This document shows, piece after piece, positions 10,001-16,708 of a DNA stretch of 64,000 nucleotides. Positions within the stretch are counted from its first letter, which is position 1, and each line of letters starts with the position of its first letter. Below the pieces are notes generated by a model, which saw only the letters and a program-made list of their open reading frames with translations, had not been told where the DNA came from and searched no databases. The stretch comes from Lachnospiraceae bacterium AM48-27BH (lineage in GTDB: Bacteria > Bacillota > Clostridia > Lachnospirales > Lachnospiraceae): contig QUFC01000001.1 of assembly GCA_003478355.1 (NCBI GenBank), positions 186,001-250,000 of the forward strand. Direction: 5' to 3'. The translations under genes and the position numbers were made by a program.

Positions 10001-11112
10001 CGTATATGTCGGTGGAAGTAAAGGGTGTGAGCGAAAAACAGGGAGTGAATGTGATCACTTTTGAAATCACCGCATTATACAATGTAAAAGCCACAACAGC
10101 CGGAAAGAATGAGACCATGCAGGAAGAAGGAACCGGTAGAAATACCGTTCTGATCGGCTCAGCGATCCCACAGCAGGTTGGAATTCCGGTTACAATCACC
10201 CTGCCGCTCCCGGCAGATTATCCGACTGAAGATCTCTTTATCCGACATCTGCTTCATAATGGAGGAATTGCATATTATCCTGTAACAGTAAGGATGAAAC
10301 AGGGAAGTGCAATGGCAGAGTTTGTCAACAAGGATGGCTTTAGTACCTTTGAGCTGCTCTCAGACAGCCGAAAGGGAAGAGTTGCATTTGATCATGGAGT
10401 CGGAGAGCGGAGCTATACCCTGGAGCAGATGGATGAAGCGCTTCCGACAGTCAGCAAGGATGGAGCTGTGTTCAAGGGCTGGAAGATCAACGGTATATTG
10501 TATACAACTGTGAACGAAGCACTCCTGGATGCGCTGGATCAGGCAGAAGGACATCGTGTGACGGCGCAGGCAGTTTTGGAAAGCAGCAGTCCGGAAATTC
10601 CTGACGATCCGAAGGGAGACGATAAACCTGGTTCTGAAACTCCTGATGATCCGAAAGGTGACAGGAACACCGGTTCTGACAGTGACAGAGAGGATACCGA
10701 CCGGAATGTGACCAGAAATGCATGGAAAACAAAGAAAGTCAATGGCGTAGTCAGATGGAGCTACTATGATAGCGATGGACGTCGTGTATCTAATGCATGG
10801 AAACAGATTGCGGACAATGGAACGATGAACTGGTATCACTTTGGTGCAGACGGATACATGGATACCGGATGGCTGAAGGATGCGGATGGAAACTGGTATT
10901 ATCTGAATCCGGTATCTGACGGTACGCGGGGAGCGATGAAGACCGGCTGGTTTAAGGATGTGGATGGAAACTGGTATTATCTGAACCCGGTATCTGATGG
11001 TACCAAGGGAGCGATGAAGACCGGCTGGTTTACAGATCCGCAGGATGGACATCTCTATTATCTGGATCCAAAGACCGGTGCAATGGTGACCGGAAGGAAA
11101 CATACAGAATGA
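4066..11112 (+). CDS. Giant secreted multidomain protein with cell-wall-binding repeats
   Basis: A secreted protein of about 2348 residues. ATG 4066 is preferred over 4060 because AGGAGG is 8 nt upstream. In order it shows: a basic signal peptide ending TFAA; an acidic low-complexity region (about 85-205) with three KDQQ repeats; a glycine-rich region (about 255-560) with recurring GAGIG and IEINGG strands, probably a beta-helix; a small C/H cluster (CSHEHYNADGFCEACG, about 773-790) ahead of a GLUG-like segment; fibronectin-III-like modules (about 1030-1120); a YDG domain (KTYDGTKTATV, about 1500-1590); MBG and Big-type Ig domains (about 1590-1890); a further domain; an Asp/Pro-rich linker; and choline/cell-wall-binding repeats (GWxxDxDGNWYYL, about 2220-2350). 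This architecture fits a wall-bound adhesin or glycan-binding protein. No catalytic domain was recognised. Confidence 0.85.
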   Translation: MRYKKKKRQIISAVLAAMMAMQLCIPSATFAAVPTKKLKVITGFTELPEEVAHIQIPADAGENLEDYLDFPETIEASVVEYKNVNHQKDNADRDKGAEDETAAADDSDEEEDFGIATGSNAKKENLNEEETPETENSENMPDSNDEEEADKQEVQEKDQQKDQQKDQQGTFLIATDSNAGDFLEDDEFEDEEISEDIPVLMDISVTWELDENREDESGFYYYLPVLPREYILAAGVELPEIEVSMDGGIALLASTGTYDIANGGIVIKSDTLEQYNHATITGSSTTNVIQVSGVEATITISDLDIQIPNNDETSTNWIPAIQLGNGAKLNLILKGTNTLKGGNMRAAIEVLEGCTLTISGDGSLKATGGGGAGIGASRMKNGSLGTIEINGGNIEAYGGGMAAGIGGSVDSGNNIEGDVVVGGKGTIVINNGTVYAQGGHGSYNRDPRNVYGGAGIGGGAYGCVDRIEINGGKVTAYGGYAKNPGRRPGAGIGTGGGGAKPIDKGKYKYGDIVINGGTVSAIAYNNEVYAIGVAEKPSVDGTFVGSISISDQAVVNLNGGDFFPKSENYGLKNYTIQGTIADVRFIESTYPVTISVGEITWNAGTMKVSDYQVTLKASNYLKPLTPGTPVTVQVTVGDYVYQMEADVDDGDDKNATITLKAATPLYETRLKFVSTVITSDQILQATDITVKQNDKSLSNQEGQSAAMVIPSMQISYDEVNTGHLTVYLPENKNKTEISVTVPGLNDGNPITKSGETISTTPNEITMFNSDTSCSHEHYNADGFCEACGAYQEPKNWRGYYEIYNAGQLFWFAKQFNDSKIHDNSNLKLMKDIEIPSGRDWTSIGNITDKFFEGTIEGNYHVISGLRPAKDDTYKWGLVAKITHGSVQNIGLVLEDGWTVGLCRTAMYDIKIQNCFVVGTNFLNSCVYGTVTNCLAVSGKLEGTEHSVSNRATFTNCYETSKGSNSSRGEITTISEEKLKSGEIAYKLNGDRSDGTWGQVIGTEDYPHFRKYSKTVYYDPATKTYSNNQAASITSAAVTDIKTISDTKATATLKATGTPGAEVKFFLTSGEDERTLTLDDMFSKGTLLTESSSGNYEYTIQDLAPDTEYHVRLMIKKDGELSLDVTYVNFQTEKVRQEAPTVADVSINYEQETLENKAPFDLEYAASKDAQSWTTIRQGAKVRLTRLLDNIRENGGSVPVYIRKKASSSMSASEAVLVADLQTQAIPEESNKPNIDYRKEEITISSSLQYVIVNGANTSPNWTSAKMGSESGISITDIISSDHESTVYYRYAASNTDKKFAGKPESITILKRTTAPAAITEGEVDITGTTITINRTNPENDIEYGYRDADSDGAFTWIDGTEIQGLYPAHGYQVTSRIKAKENAFASERTEPLHVSTKDTLRIVGNGTQKWDAKGTYGASLAEIPVSLASSYGVYNGANQPVAGTWRWEPENSSSASDIYPNVKDNKAYTVKFTPADSSASYDGALTASVVPEISKKTLSLFVTVEDKTYDGTKTATVHEPLIVKTGVDTGSGEEQLQITGLTAAFKDENAGTNKEVVIDASKAVITGAAASGGGATADPDNYQVNIPSSATATIKKAASSITINDAEWPGTKTYGDPDFPLTGVTTVGDGAVTKTSDSANVLTVDADGRATIHGAGTATVTISVASGTNYTAGNNSRPITVQKGSISLNLKAGKKTGLMQRLRAALGNVKDTYVLTLEAKGAYQDVLTGTVIFYENGQPLNQTPITLTNGTASMEYSGPSAGTHEISADYVLPADGAEQQNYNKPALVSCSFEVGKVDEDQIQIKEVDGKLYGDDPFELELTGQKGTGAVKFSVPDGNGVLELSEVNGKTEAKIIGAGTVLVTAEVAGDTDYNGTTVTREITVGKAQAPEISVAEPKIAPVPADAPEEVKKIANLLEEKTPEITGLDTVAADLIRETENGDVIVKTGEDQTISGVEAKEKLQEEGIDTAGKKVRLVVEPYMSVEVKGVSEKQGVNVITFEITALYNVKATTAGKNETMQEEGTGRNTVLIGSAIPQQVGIPVTITLPLPADYPTEDLFIRHLLHNGGIAYYPVTVRMKQGSAMAEFVNKDGFSTFELLSDSRKGRVAFDHGVGERSYTLEQMDEALPTVSKDGAVFKGWKINGILYTTVNEALLDALDQAEGHRVTAQAVLESSSPEIPDDPKGDDKPGSETPDDPKGDRNTGSDSDREDTDRNVTRNAWKTKKVNGVVRWSYYDSDGRRVSNAWKQIADNGTMNWYHFGADGYMDTGWLKDADGNWYYLNPVSDGTRGAMKTGWFKDVDGNWYYLNPVSDGTKGAMKTGWFTDPQDGHLYYLDPKTGAMVTGRKHTE
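4534..4569 (+). repeat. 12-bp tandem repeat, three units, in the surface-protein gene
   Basis: AAAGACCAGCAG is repeated three times without interruption and encodes KDQ-QKDQ-QKDQQ in the acidic region. Perfect short units like this can expand or contract by slippage. Confidence 0.85.
10885..11040 (+). repeat. 78-bp tandem repeat encoding cell-wall-binding units
   Basis: Two near-identical 78-bp units start at 10885 and 10963 with GATGGAAACTGG. Each encodes 26 residues of the GNWYYLNPVSDGT / GAMKTGWF type. A third, diverged unit follows (DGHLYYLDPKTGAM). Such units bind wall polymers in other Firmicutes. Confidence 0.8.
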
Positions 11113-11134
11113 TAGTGTGTGATTTTGTTTCATG

Positions 11135-11167
11135 GGGATCCATCAACTTTTATGGTTGATGGATCCC
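11135..11167 (+). terminator. Inverted repeat after the giant surface-protein gene
   Basis: A perfect 13-bp stem GGGATCCATCAAC / GTTGATGGATCCC with a 7-nt loop, 22 bp after the stop codon, followed by TGCTTTTATC. The T-tract is weak but position and stem strength fit a terminator. Confidence 0.65.
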
Positions 11168-11240
11168 TGCTTTTATCTTCTCATTCCGGACAGGTGGCGC
11201 TTTTATATGTGCAGTCTGAAAAGAATAGTGGTACGGTGAC

Positions 11241-11269
11241 TTGTCAGTCGAGCAGAGAAATGGTATCAT
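11241..11269 (+). promoter_or_regulatory. Candidate promoter of the 171-residue hypothetical gene
   Basis: TTGTCA (11241-11246), 17-bp spacer, TATCAT (11264-11269), about 115 bp before the start codon. The intervening leader contains AGAGGGA...GCTCTTTACC-type imperfect pairing but no recognised riboswitch. Confidence 0.45.
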
Positions 11270-11389
11270 TAGAATGCGGTCTTTAGGCGGTAGAGAGGGA
11301 ACGAAGCTCTTTACCAGATATTTCTGGAATCTGTGGGATTGAGATCATTCTTATTAAGATTGAAAAGACGATGATAGGAGGCAAAAATT

Positions 11390-11905
11390 ATGCAGAAAAT
11401 CACATCGGCTTATGCAAACAAGATGCTGAGAAGCCTTGAGGAAGACAAAGCGTTCTGGGTAAACAAGGAAGCGGCATCCAGTACTTACGTGGCTGCAGTC
11501 AACGAGGAGCCGGTCATTCCAGAATACGATTACATGGCCGTTGCGAACATGATTGACGAGATTGACAGGAAGATCGTTACCATCAAGCACGCATTGAACC
11601 TGACCAATGCCACCGCAAAAGTGCAGGTCGGCGATCAGGAGATGAGCATTGACAGCATTCTGATCCGGATGGCGCAGCTCAACAAGAGAAAGGCTGTGCT
11701 TGACGATATGCGTAAGAGACTTCCGAAAACGCGTGTCTATGGCAGTTCCTTCGGTTCTTCCGGTTCAGTGCCGGAGTATAAGTATATCAATTATGACCCG
11801 GAACTGATCCGGCAGGAATACGACCGTATCTCCAATACGATCATGGAAATGCAGATTGCACTGGATCGCTATAATCAGACGGTGTTGTTTGATGTGGATA
11901 TCTAG
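11390..11905 (+). CDS. Conserved-looking coiled-coil protein of unknown function
   Basis: A 171-residue soluble protein; ATG after ATAGGAGG. It is mostly helical with heptad-like stretches, no signal peptide and no membrane segment. The central pattern (IKHALNLTNATAKVQVGDQEMSIDSILIRMAQLNKRKAVL) resembles the helical pair found in DIP1984/septicolysin-type small proteins: an INxTN-like turn, a short hairpin, then an R-x-x-L-x-x-R helix. That resemblance is by eye and the family assignment is tentative. It stands alone between its own promoter and terminator, with no metabolic context. Confidence 0.6.
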   Translation: MQKITSAYANKMLRSLEEDKAFWVNKEAASSTYVAAVNEEPVIPEYDYMAVANMIDEIDRKIVTIKHALNLTNATAKVQVGDQEMSIDSILIRMAQLNKRKAVLDDMRKRLPKTRVYGSSFGSSGSVPEYKYINYDPELIRQEYDRISNTIMEMQIALDRYNQTVLFDVDI

Positions 11906-12197
11906 GTGGGCATTCCGTATAGGGCGAACCTCTAACAATACTTAATGGCAGTTACGGTTCATGGTCATTGCTTATCGGTTAATTTGTTATCAGGTTATGT
12001 GTTCCGGTTCATGGAAACGACTTTGTGAAAGCATACAATGCAGATTTTCAAACCGCCCTATAAAAAACCTGTGAGAGATCACGGTGCCAAGGTACGGTTT
12101 TCAGGCACGACGGCTGCGGGAGCAATCCCGCAGCCATTTTTGTTCTACAATAGGAAAGTTTCTTAAATGGCTGTTGCACAGGGGCTTTTGCCTTCTA
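11906..12197. other. Non-coding gap between convergent genes
   Basis: Apart from the hairpin at 12112-12142, this stretch contains only a 10-bp direct repeat (CGGTTCATGG, seen twice near 11957 and 12005) and no frame with a credible ribosome binding site. Confidence 0.5.
12112..12142 (+). terminator. Rho-independent terminator
   Basis: GGCTGCGGG (12112-12120), 6-nt loop, CCCGCAGCC (12127-12135), then ATTTTTG. It ends rightward transcription before the convergent DHHW gene. Confidence 0.8.
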
Positions 12198-13358
12198 TCA
12201 GGTCAATGTCTCGCTATGATTCAGTACCGATGTACTGTACAGAAACAGCACATCCTGATTCTTAAATTCTATAAAACGTTCAAGTAAATCTGCCCTCAGA
12301 TACCGGATATCCACCAGGGTGATTTTGGCATACCCTTCCGAAAGAAGAGGAGCGATACTGCTGCCAAAGGAATCCCGGAAAATGACAAGCTCTTTGTCCG
12401 ATTCACAGTTCGGATTCTCGATGGTTATCAGAGAGCGGGGACCGGAAAGAAAGATCTCATAGGGATCTTTGCCGGATTTTTTCTCCATATTGTAGATGGA
12501 ACCCACCGTCTGATCTTCGTGATTGGTCACAACACAGCTGTCTAAGACATCATTGGACAGATAATATAGTGTCTCTGGCGGCAGCGGAAGAGCGGACTGA
12601 CCATAATATACCCCATAAAAAGGGACATCCAGCGCATATTCTGTGTAAGCTCCGGAGATAGACGTCCCCATGCCCTCCGCAAGAACAGCTGCCGTCTCTG
12701 GAAGCTTCTCCTGACGCCAATGGGTATCTGTCTTATAGTAATCCGTAATATCCAGCGTTCCTGTGATATCAATATAGTCTGCGTAGTTCATGTGATTTTG
12801 CATCACATGGAACAATTTTTCATAGTCCATGGAGAGGTATCCATGTTTTTCAGCAAGAAAGTAGCTTTTATCCGGGACAATGGAGAGATAGATATTCATC
12901 TCCTTGTCAGCCAGATATTTCTCATAGATATATGCAAACCGGTCCGCCGCATGTTCCAGAGAATCCATCTGAAGCGGATATTCAAGCTTTGCTGCGTAAC
13001 CATCCTGTATATAAATATCATGATGATCAAGCTGACCAAACACATCGTAGATGGTATAGGCTTTCAGCGTCCGGAACTGATCACGCAGCGGAAATTGATC
13101 AAGAGTATACTTTTCAAATCCCGTCATAAAGCTTCCGTCGGACATGGTATCCAGGGAAAACTTCGGGCGCTGTGCAAGCTTTCGCCGTTCGCTGTCAGAA
13201 AACTCCTGAGACGGCAGCAGCCAGGACGCCATGGTAAGACTAACAAATACGACGCCCAGCACAACCACTGTAACGATGTTGTTCATATTATTTATATGAT
13301 TGATATTTTTTGTATTGTTTGTATTCTTTATGCTTTTTATTTTTTTATATTCTATCAT
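12198..13358 (-). CDS. DHHW-motif protein, AlgJ/AlgX-like polymer O-acetylation factor
   Basis: A 386-residue protein with one N-terminal membrane segment (about 28-46) and an extracellular SGNH-hydrolase-like domain. Visible motifs are TDTHW at about residue 213 (the DHHW-type signature) and FRDSFGSS at about residue 330, which holds the likely catalytic serine. Such proteins work with a membrane-bound MBOAT acyltransferase to move acetyl groups onto exported polysaccharides, and an MBOAT gene lies directly upstream (28-bp gap). The first 27 residues are Asn/Lys/Ile-rich from an AT-rich repetitive stretch. AAGGA stands 7 nt before the ATG. The acceptor polymer is unknown. Confidence 0.8.
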   Translation of the reverse strand: MIEYKKIKSIKNTNNTKNINHINNMNNIVTVVVLGVVFVSLTMASWLLPSQEFSDSERRKLAQRPKFSLDTMSDGSFMTGFEKYTLDQFPLRDQFRTLKAYTIYDVFGQLDHHDIYIQDGYAAKLEYPLQMDSLEHAADRFAYIYEKYLADKEMNIYLSIVPDKSYFLAEKHGYLSMDYEKLFHVMQNHMNYADYIDITGTLDITDYYKTDTHWRQEKLPETAAVLAEGMGTSISGAYTEYALDVPFYGVYYGQSALPLPPETLYYLSNDVLDSCVVTNHEDQTVGSIYNMEKKSGKDPYEIFLSGPRSLITIENPNCESDKELVIFRDSFGSSIAPLLSEGYAKITLVDIRYLRADLLERFIEFKNQDVLFLYSTSVLNHSETLT

Positions 13359-13386
13359 CTATCATTCCTTCCTAACCCCAGAATTC

Positions 13387-14789
13387 CTAAAACCTGAAAT
13401 AAAGAAATGGGTTAAAGGAGCCATCTACCAGAAAAGCCGTACAGATAAGCAGCAGGGCTGAAAGTACCAGTGGTTCAGCGAATAACATAACTGCTGTCCC
13501 CATTTTTCGCTGCTGGAGCCGTCTGCAGAAGGACTTTGGAATCGGTGTCGCACCAAGCAGGGCTATCATCAAGACCACAAAATAGCTGCGGAAATAGTAG
13601 CTGCATGCTGCAGAAATCAATGGATATCCGCCTGCTCCAAACATGGCTTTCAGATACGAGAATGCCTGGGACATATCAGTGGCATCAAAGATCACAAAAC
13701 TGATTACAGCAGCAGTCAATACATAGATGCGGTTTAAGACATGGCTTTTTTTAAGGATTTCCAGAAGCCATACCTTTTCCAGAATCAGCAGCAGGGCAAA
13801 ATAAAGTCCCCAGATTACGAAATTCCAGGCGGCACCATGCCAGAAGCCAGTAAGCATCCAGACCAGGAATATATTGAACAGATGCCGCGGTATACTTACA
13901 CGACTGCCTCCCAGAGGAATATAGACATAATCCCGAAACCAGGTGCCGAGAGACATATGCCAGCGCCGCCAGAATTCGGTCATGCTTTTCGAAATAAATG
14001 GATAATTGAAATTTTCCAGAAAATCAAATCCAAATAGCTTTCCAAGTCCGATGGCCATATCACTGTATCCTGAAAAATCAAAATATACATGAAGGGTATA
14101 GGCGACTGCATAGAGCCAGAAGAAAAGTACCGATTTATCATCCGAAGTCCGGAAGATGCTGCACAATTCCCCAAGCAGATTAGCGATCAGAATCTTCTTA
14201 CCGAGTCCTAAGATAAATCGACGGATTCCCTGGCCGTCTTATCCATAGTATGAATACGCCCCTTCAACTGTTCTGCAATATCCGAATAACGGACGATGGG
14301 GCCGGCGATCAGCTGAGGAAAGAGTGCTACATATGCTGCCAGATCGATCAGATTTCTCTGGGCCTTCACATCCTGTCTGTATACATCCACCGTATAGCTG
14401 AGTATCTGAAAGGTATAAAAGCTGATTCCGATGGGAAGGGTTATTTTAAGCAGGGGAATCGAACATCCGGTAGCTGCATTTACATTGCGGATAAAGAAAT
14501 CTGCATATTTGAAATAACCAAGCATGAGAAGGCTGGATGAAACCGAAAGTGCGAGAAAAAGCCTGGCAAGCTTCGGAACACTCTGATAACGCTCGATCAG
14601 CAACCCGAATAGATAAGCCATCAGGATGGCAAGCATCATCCAGATCACATACCTCGGTTCTCCCCAGCCATAGAAAAAAAGGCTGGAAAGCAGAAGAACC
14701 GCATTTTTCAATGCTTCCGGTGCCGCAGCATAGAGGAGCAGGACACCGGGCAGAAACCAGAATAAAAATGGTATGCTCGAAAAAAGCAT
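13387..14789 (-). CDS. MBOAT O-acyltransferase, AlgI-like (1-nt frameshift)
   Basis: A polytopic membrane O-acyltransferase of about 467 residues once a single missing base is restored. The first frame (14789 to 14208) ends TARESVDLS and stops. The neighbouring frame continues as GIRRFILGLGKK...GELCSIFRTSDDK. Restoring one G in the GGG run at about 14227-14230 joins them as TARGIRRFILGLGKK. Family features present: the N-terminal LFSSIPFLFWFLP segment, PIGISFYTFQ, the QLIAGPIVRY motif, YSDMAIGLG, the WHMSLGTWFRDYVYIPLGG block and the catalytic His in GFWHGAAWN. It would transfer acetyl groups across the membrane for the DHHW protein encoded next. The frameshift is likely a sequence error. Confidence 0.75.
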
Positions 14790-14798
14790 AGGCTCCTC

Positions 14799-15383
14799 CT
14801 AATCAAGTACAGCCGGTGCATCCACCAGAACGGTAGAATCCGGTGCCACTTCCAAGCAGGCATCAACCAGATCATCGACACATTCCTCAGCGCCGTATGC
14901 CATCATGACATAATCAGCTACTGAGATGACAACCACCTTATCCGGGAAGCCGCACATCCAGTGCTGCCCCTGAATCTCAGCTTTGTAATCCTCGGCAAAT
15001 TCTTCCGCCTTAGAGGAATCCTTCAGTTTCGCAAACGCAGAACTGAAAGTGTTTGTGTTCATCATATGCTGCAGGGTAGCTGCATCGTCATCCAGCATAT
15101 CATAAAGGTCATCATTTACATGAAGAAGATACTCAAAAGTCTCCTTATTCTCATCAGTCATGGCAAATTTTGCCGGCGCTTCCGCTTCATTCTCTGCATC
15201 ACCGCCTACGGCCGCAAACTGCTTGTCCTCGCCAAAGGCATCCCAAACCTCTGTATAAAAATCAACCGCCGATTCAATCACCGTGTCCTGGGATTTCGTC
15301 GGTTCATCTGCTGGCTTGCTGCCGCAGCCTGCCAGAGAAGCAGCCATGGTAAGAGTCAGAAGAGTTGTGATTGTTTTTTTCAT
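14799..15383 (-). CDS. Lipoprotein of unknown function
   Basis: A 194-residue lipoprotein. MKKTITTLLTLTMAASLAGC gives a lipobox with Cys20. The mature part is acidic and mostly helical, with no recognised domain. It is the first gene of the leftward operon, 9 bp before the MBOAT gene, so it is probably an accessory factor for polymer acetylation or export. A promoter (TTGCTT, 17 bp, GATAAT) lies about 110 bp upstream. Confidence 0.7.
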   Translation of the reverse strand: MKKTITTLLTLTMAASLAGCGSKPADEPTKSQDTVIESAVDFYTEVWDAFGEDKQFAAVGGDAENEAEAPAKFAMTDENKETFEYLLHVNDDLYDMLDDDAATLQHMMNTNTFSSAFAKLKDSSKAEEFAEDYKAEIQGQHWMCGFPDKVVVISVADYVMMAYGAEECVDDLVDACLEVAPDSTVLVDAPAVLD

Positions 15384-15491
15384 CTTGAAAAATTCCTTTC
15401 AGTCATTTTTTGTGATACCGGTTCTCAAAATCAAAAATTATCCGGTAAGCAGGCTTGCGTCGAATTTCTGATCCTTTGAGCCTGGTATTAT

Positions 15492-15520
15492 ATTATCTCA
15501 GAAAAGCAGGCATAAAGCAA
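15492..15520 (-). promoter_or_regulatory. Promoter of the leftward lipoprotein/MBOAT/DHHW operon
   Basis: On the minus strand TTGCTT (15520-15515), 17-bp spacer, GATAAT (15497-15492). The rest of the divergent region 15384-15722 shows no other feature besides the rightward promoter at 15651. Confidence 0.55.
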
Positions 15521-15650
15521 GGAAGGTAACAGAACTGTAAGAATTGAAACGTCCAACAAGAAAAAATGCCAGCTAAAAGATCCAGATAGAGGAATCAGAG
15601 AAAAATTCTGGCAAACACGTAAAATAAAATTAAGAATAAGTTAAGAAAAC

Positions 15651-15679
15651 TTGCAAAAACAAGAAAATTGTGTTAAGAT
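15651..15679 (+). promoter_or_regulatory. Promoter of the CobO-like gene
   Basis: TTGCAA (15651-15656), 17-bp spacer, TAAGAT (15674-15679), 44 bp before the start codon. Confidence 0.6.
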
Positions 15680-15722
15680 ATGCGAGCAATAAAAGGGGTA
15701 TCATTAAACGAGGTGCAAAAGA

Positions 15723-16223
15723 ATGAAACGTGGAAACGTAGAAGTCATTTGCGGAGAAGGTCTTGGCAAGACATCGCTGGCTCTTGGAAAAGGATTAAGT
15801 GCCTTAATGGAACATAAGCGTGTCATCATGATCCAGTTTTTAAAGGGCTGCTCCCCAAAAGACGAACAGGAAATCCTGGAACGGCTGGAACCGGATTTTA
15901 AAGTTTTCCGATTTGAAAAGTCTAATACATTTTTTGAAGAACTGTCGGAAGAGGAAAAAGCAGAAGAATTGATCAATATCCGTAATGGTTTTAATTTTGC
16001 AAGAAAAGTAGCAGCAACAGGAGAATGCGATGTGCTGATCTTAGATGAAGTCCTTGGGATCATTGACCAGAACATCATTACTCTGGAAGATGTGGAAAAG
16101 CTGCTGGAAGTAAAGGAGGAAGACTTAAACCTGGTGATGACAGGTAAGGTATTTCCGGAAAAACTGAAACCGTATGTGGATGCGATCTCCAGAATTGAGT
16201 ATATTCAAAATCTCCAGGATTGA
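15723..16223 (+). CDS. Cob(I)yrinic acid a,c-diamide adenosyltransferase family protein
   Basis: A 166-residue cytosolic P-loop protein of the CobO/BtuR/CobA family, which transfers the 5'-deoxyadenosyl group from ATP to reduced corrinoids. The Walker A motif GEGLGKTS is at residues 11-18, a Walker B-like CDVLILDEVLG is at about 107-117, and the C-terminal VMTGKVFPEKLKPYVD matches the LTGR...P..L...AD block of the family. Length is usual. It stands alone, not in a cobalamin operon, and is followed by tandem TTGAGTAT-containing repeats and the dapA leader. The exact corrinoid substrate cannot be decided. Confidence 0.75.
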   Translation: MKRGNVEVICGEGLGKTSLALGKGLSALMEHKRVIMIQFLKGCSPKDEQEILERLEPDFKVFRFEKSNTFFEELSEEEKAEELINIRNGFNFARKVAATGECDVLILDEVLGIIDQNIITLEDVEKLLEVKEEDLNLVMTGKVFPEKLKPYVDAISRIEYIQNLQD

Positions 16224-16248
16224 GTATGTTCGATTGAGTATATTCAAG

Positions 16249-16277
16249 TTGACAAAAACAGAGAACAATGCTAGTAT
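16249..16277 (+). promoter_or_regulatory. Promoter of the lysine-riboswitch/dapA leader
   Basis: TTGACA (16249-16254), 17-bp spacer, TAGTAT (16272-16277), directly before the riboswitch. Confidence 0.65.
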
Positions 16278-16284
16278 GATTTTG

Positions 16285-16456
16285 TAGGAAAAGTAGAGGT
16301 TGCGTGAATTATGAGTAACAGGCCGGATGCAGCAGGGGCAGAAGAAGGCTTGTGAAAGGAAGGAGCGCCGAAGAGGAGTATCACCTGACAGTACGAATCT
16401 GGGCATAGGGCTAAGAACCGTATGACTGTCATCCGTGCGGATGGGGAGCTACTTAA
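16285..16456 (+). promoter_or_regulatory. Lysine riboswitch (L box)
   Basis: The leader carries conserved L-box blocks in the right order: AGAGGTTGCG at 16295, AGTAAC, GCAGAAGAAGGC, GAAAGGAAGGAGCGCCGAAG, TCTGGG, ACCGTATGACTGTCA, and the closing GGGGAGCTACTT at 16444-16455. It lies between a TTGACA promoter and a strong terminator, upstream of dapA, whose product starts the lysine branch. Lysine binding is expected to favour termination. Identification is from remembered consensus, not a covariance search. Confidence 0.85.
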
Positions 16457-16479
16457 AGAGATGAAATCATCAAGACTTT

Positions 16480-16510
16480 AAGAACTGACCTCCGCGTCAG
16501 TTCTTTTTTT
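16480..16510 (+). terminator. Riboswitch expression-platform terminator
   Basis: AAGAACTGAC (16480-16489), 6-nt loop, GTCAGTTCTT (16496-16505), with a T-tract to 16510. It follows the lysine aptamer by about 24 nt. Its T-tract merges with the first arm of dispersed-repeat copy 2. Confidence 0.85.
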
Positions 16511-16639
16511 GATTTCATAGGAAAATTCGTCCTATGAAATCAAAAACGCTCCGCGAGGATCGCACTGCGGCGGAGTGGAAGAGTGTCGCTAAAGCGACCC
16601 GCCGCAGGCGGAGAATCCTGCGAGCAGGATTCTTTTTTA
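16507..16639 (+). repeat. Structured dispersed repeat, copy 2
   Basis: The most regular copy. Stem 1 is a perfect 16-bp pairing (16507-16522 with 16530-16545). CTCCGC and CTGCGGCGG pair with CCGCCGCAG and GCGGAG, enclosing the inner hairpin GTCGC TAAA GCGAC. The terminal hairpin AGAATCCTGC / GCAGGATTCT (16612-16633) is followed by six Ts and looks like a second terminator. It is inserted between the riboswitch terminator and the dapA ribosome binding site. Confidence 0.85.
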
Positions 16640-16708
16640 TAAGAAATAACAGAGGTCTTATGAAACAGGAAAACGATGCGGAGATATTTTTTAAGGAGGA
16701 GAATAAGC

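Noticed and set aside
10360..11133. A 257-codon open frame on the minus strand inside the giant surface-protein gene
   Set aside because: It is antisense to the cell-wall-binding repeats, has no ribosome binding site, and its repetitive Ile/Pro/His-rich translation simply mirrors the coding repeats.
11168..11389. A possible tRNA or riboswitch in the leader of the 171-residue gene
   Set aside because: Some short inverted segments exist, but no cloverleaf with a T-loop GTTCRA block or any recognised aptamer core.
12720..13397. A 225-codon plus-strand open frame
   Set aside because: Antisense to the DHHW-protein gene with its TDTHW motif; no credible translation start.
16125..16406. A minus-strand open frame crossing the end of the CobO-like gene and the riboswitch
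   Set aside because: It crosses a promoter and a highly conserved RNA structure; no ribosome binding site.
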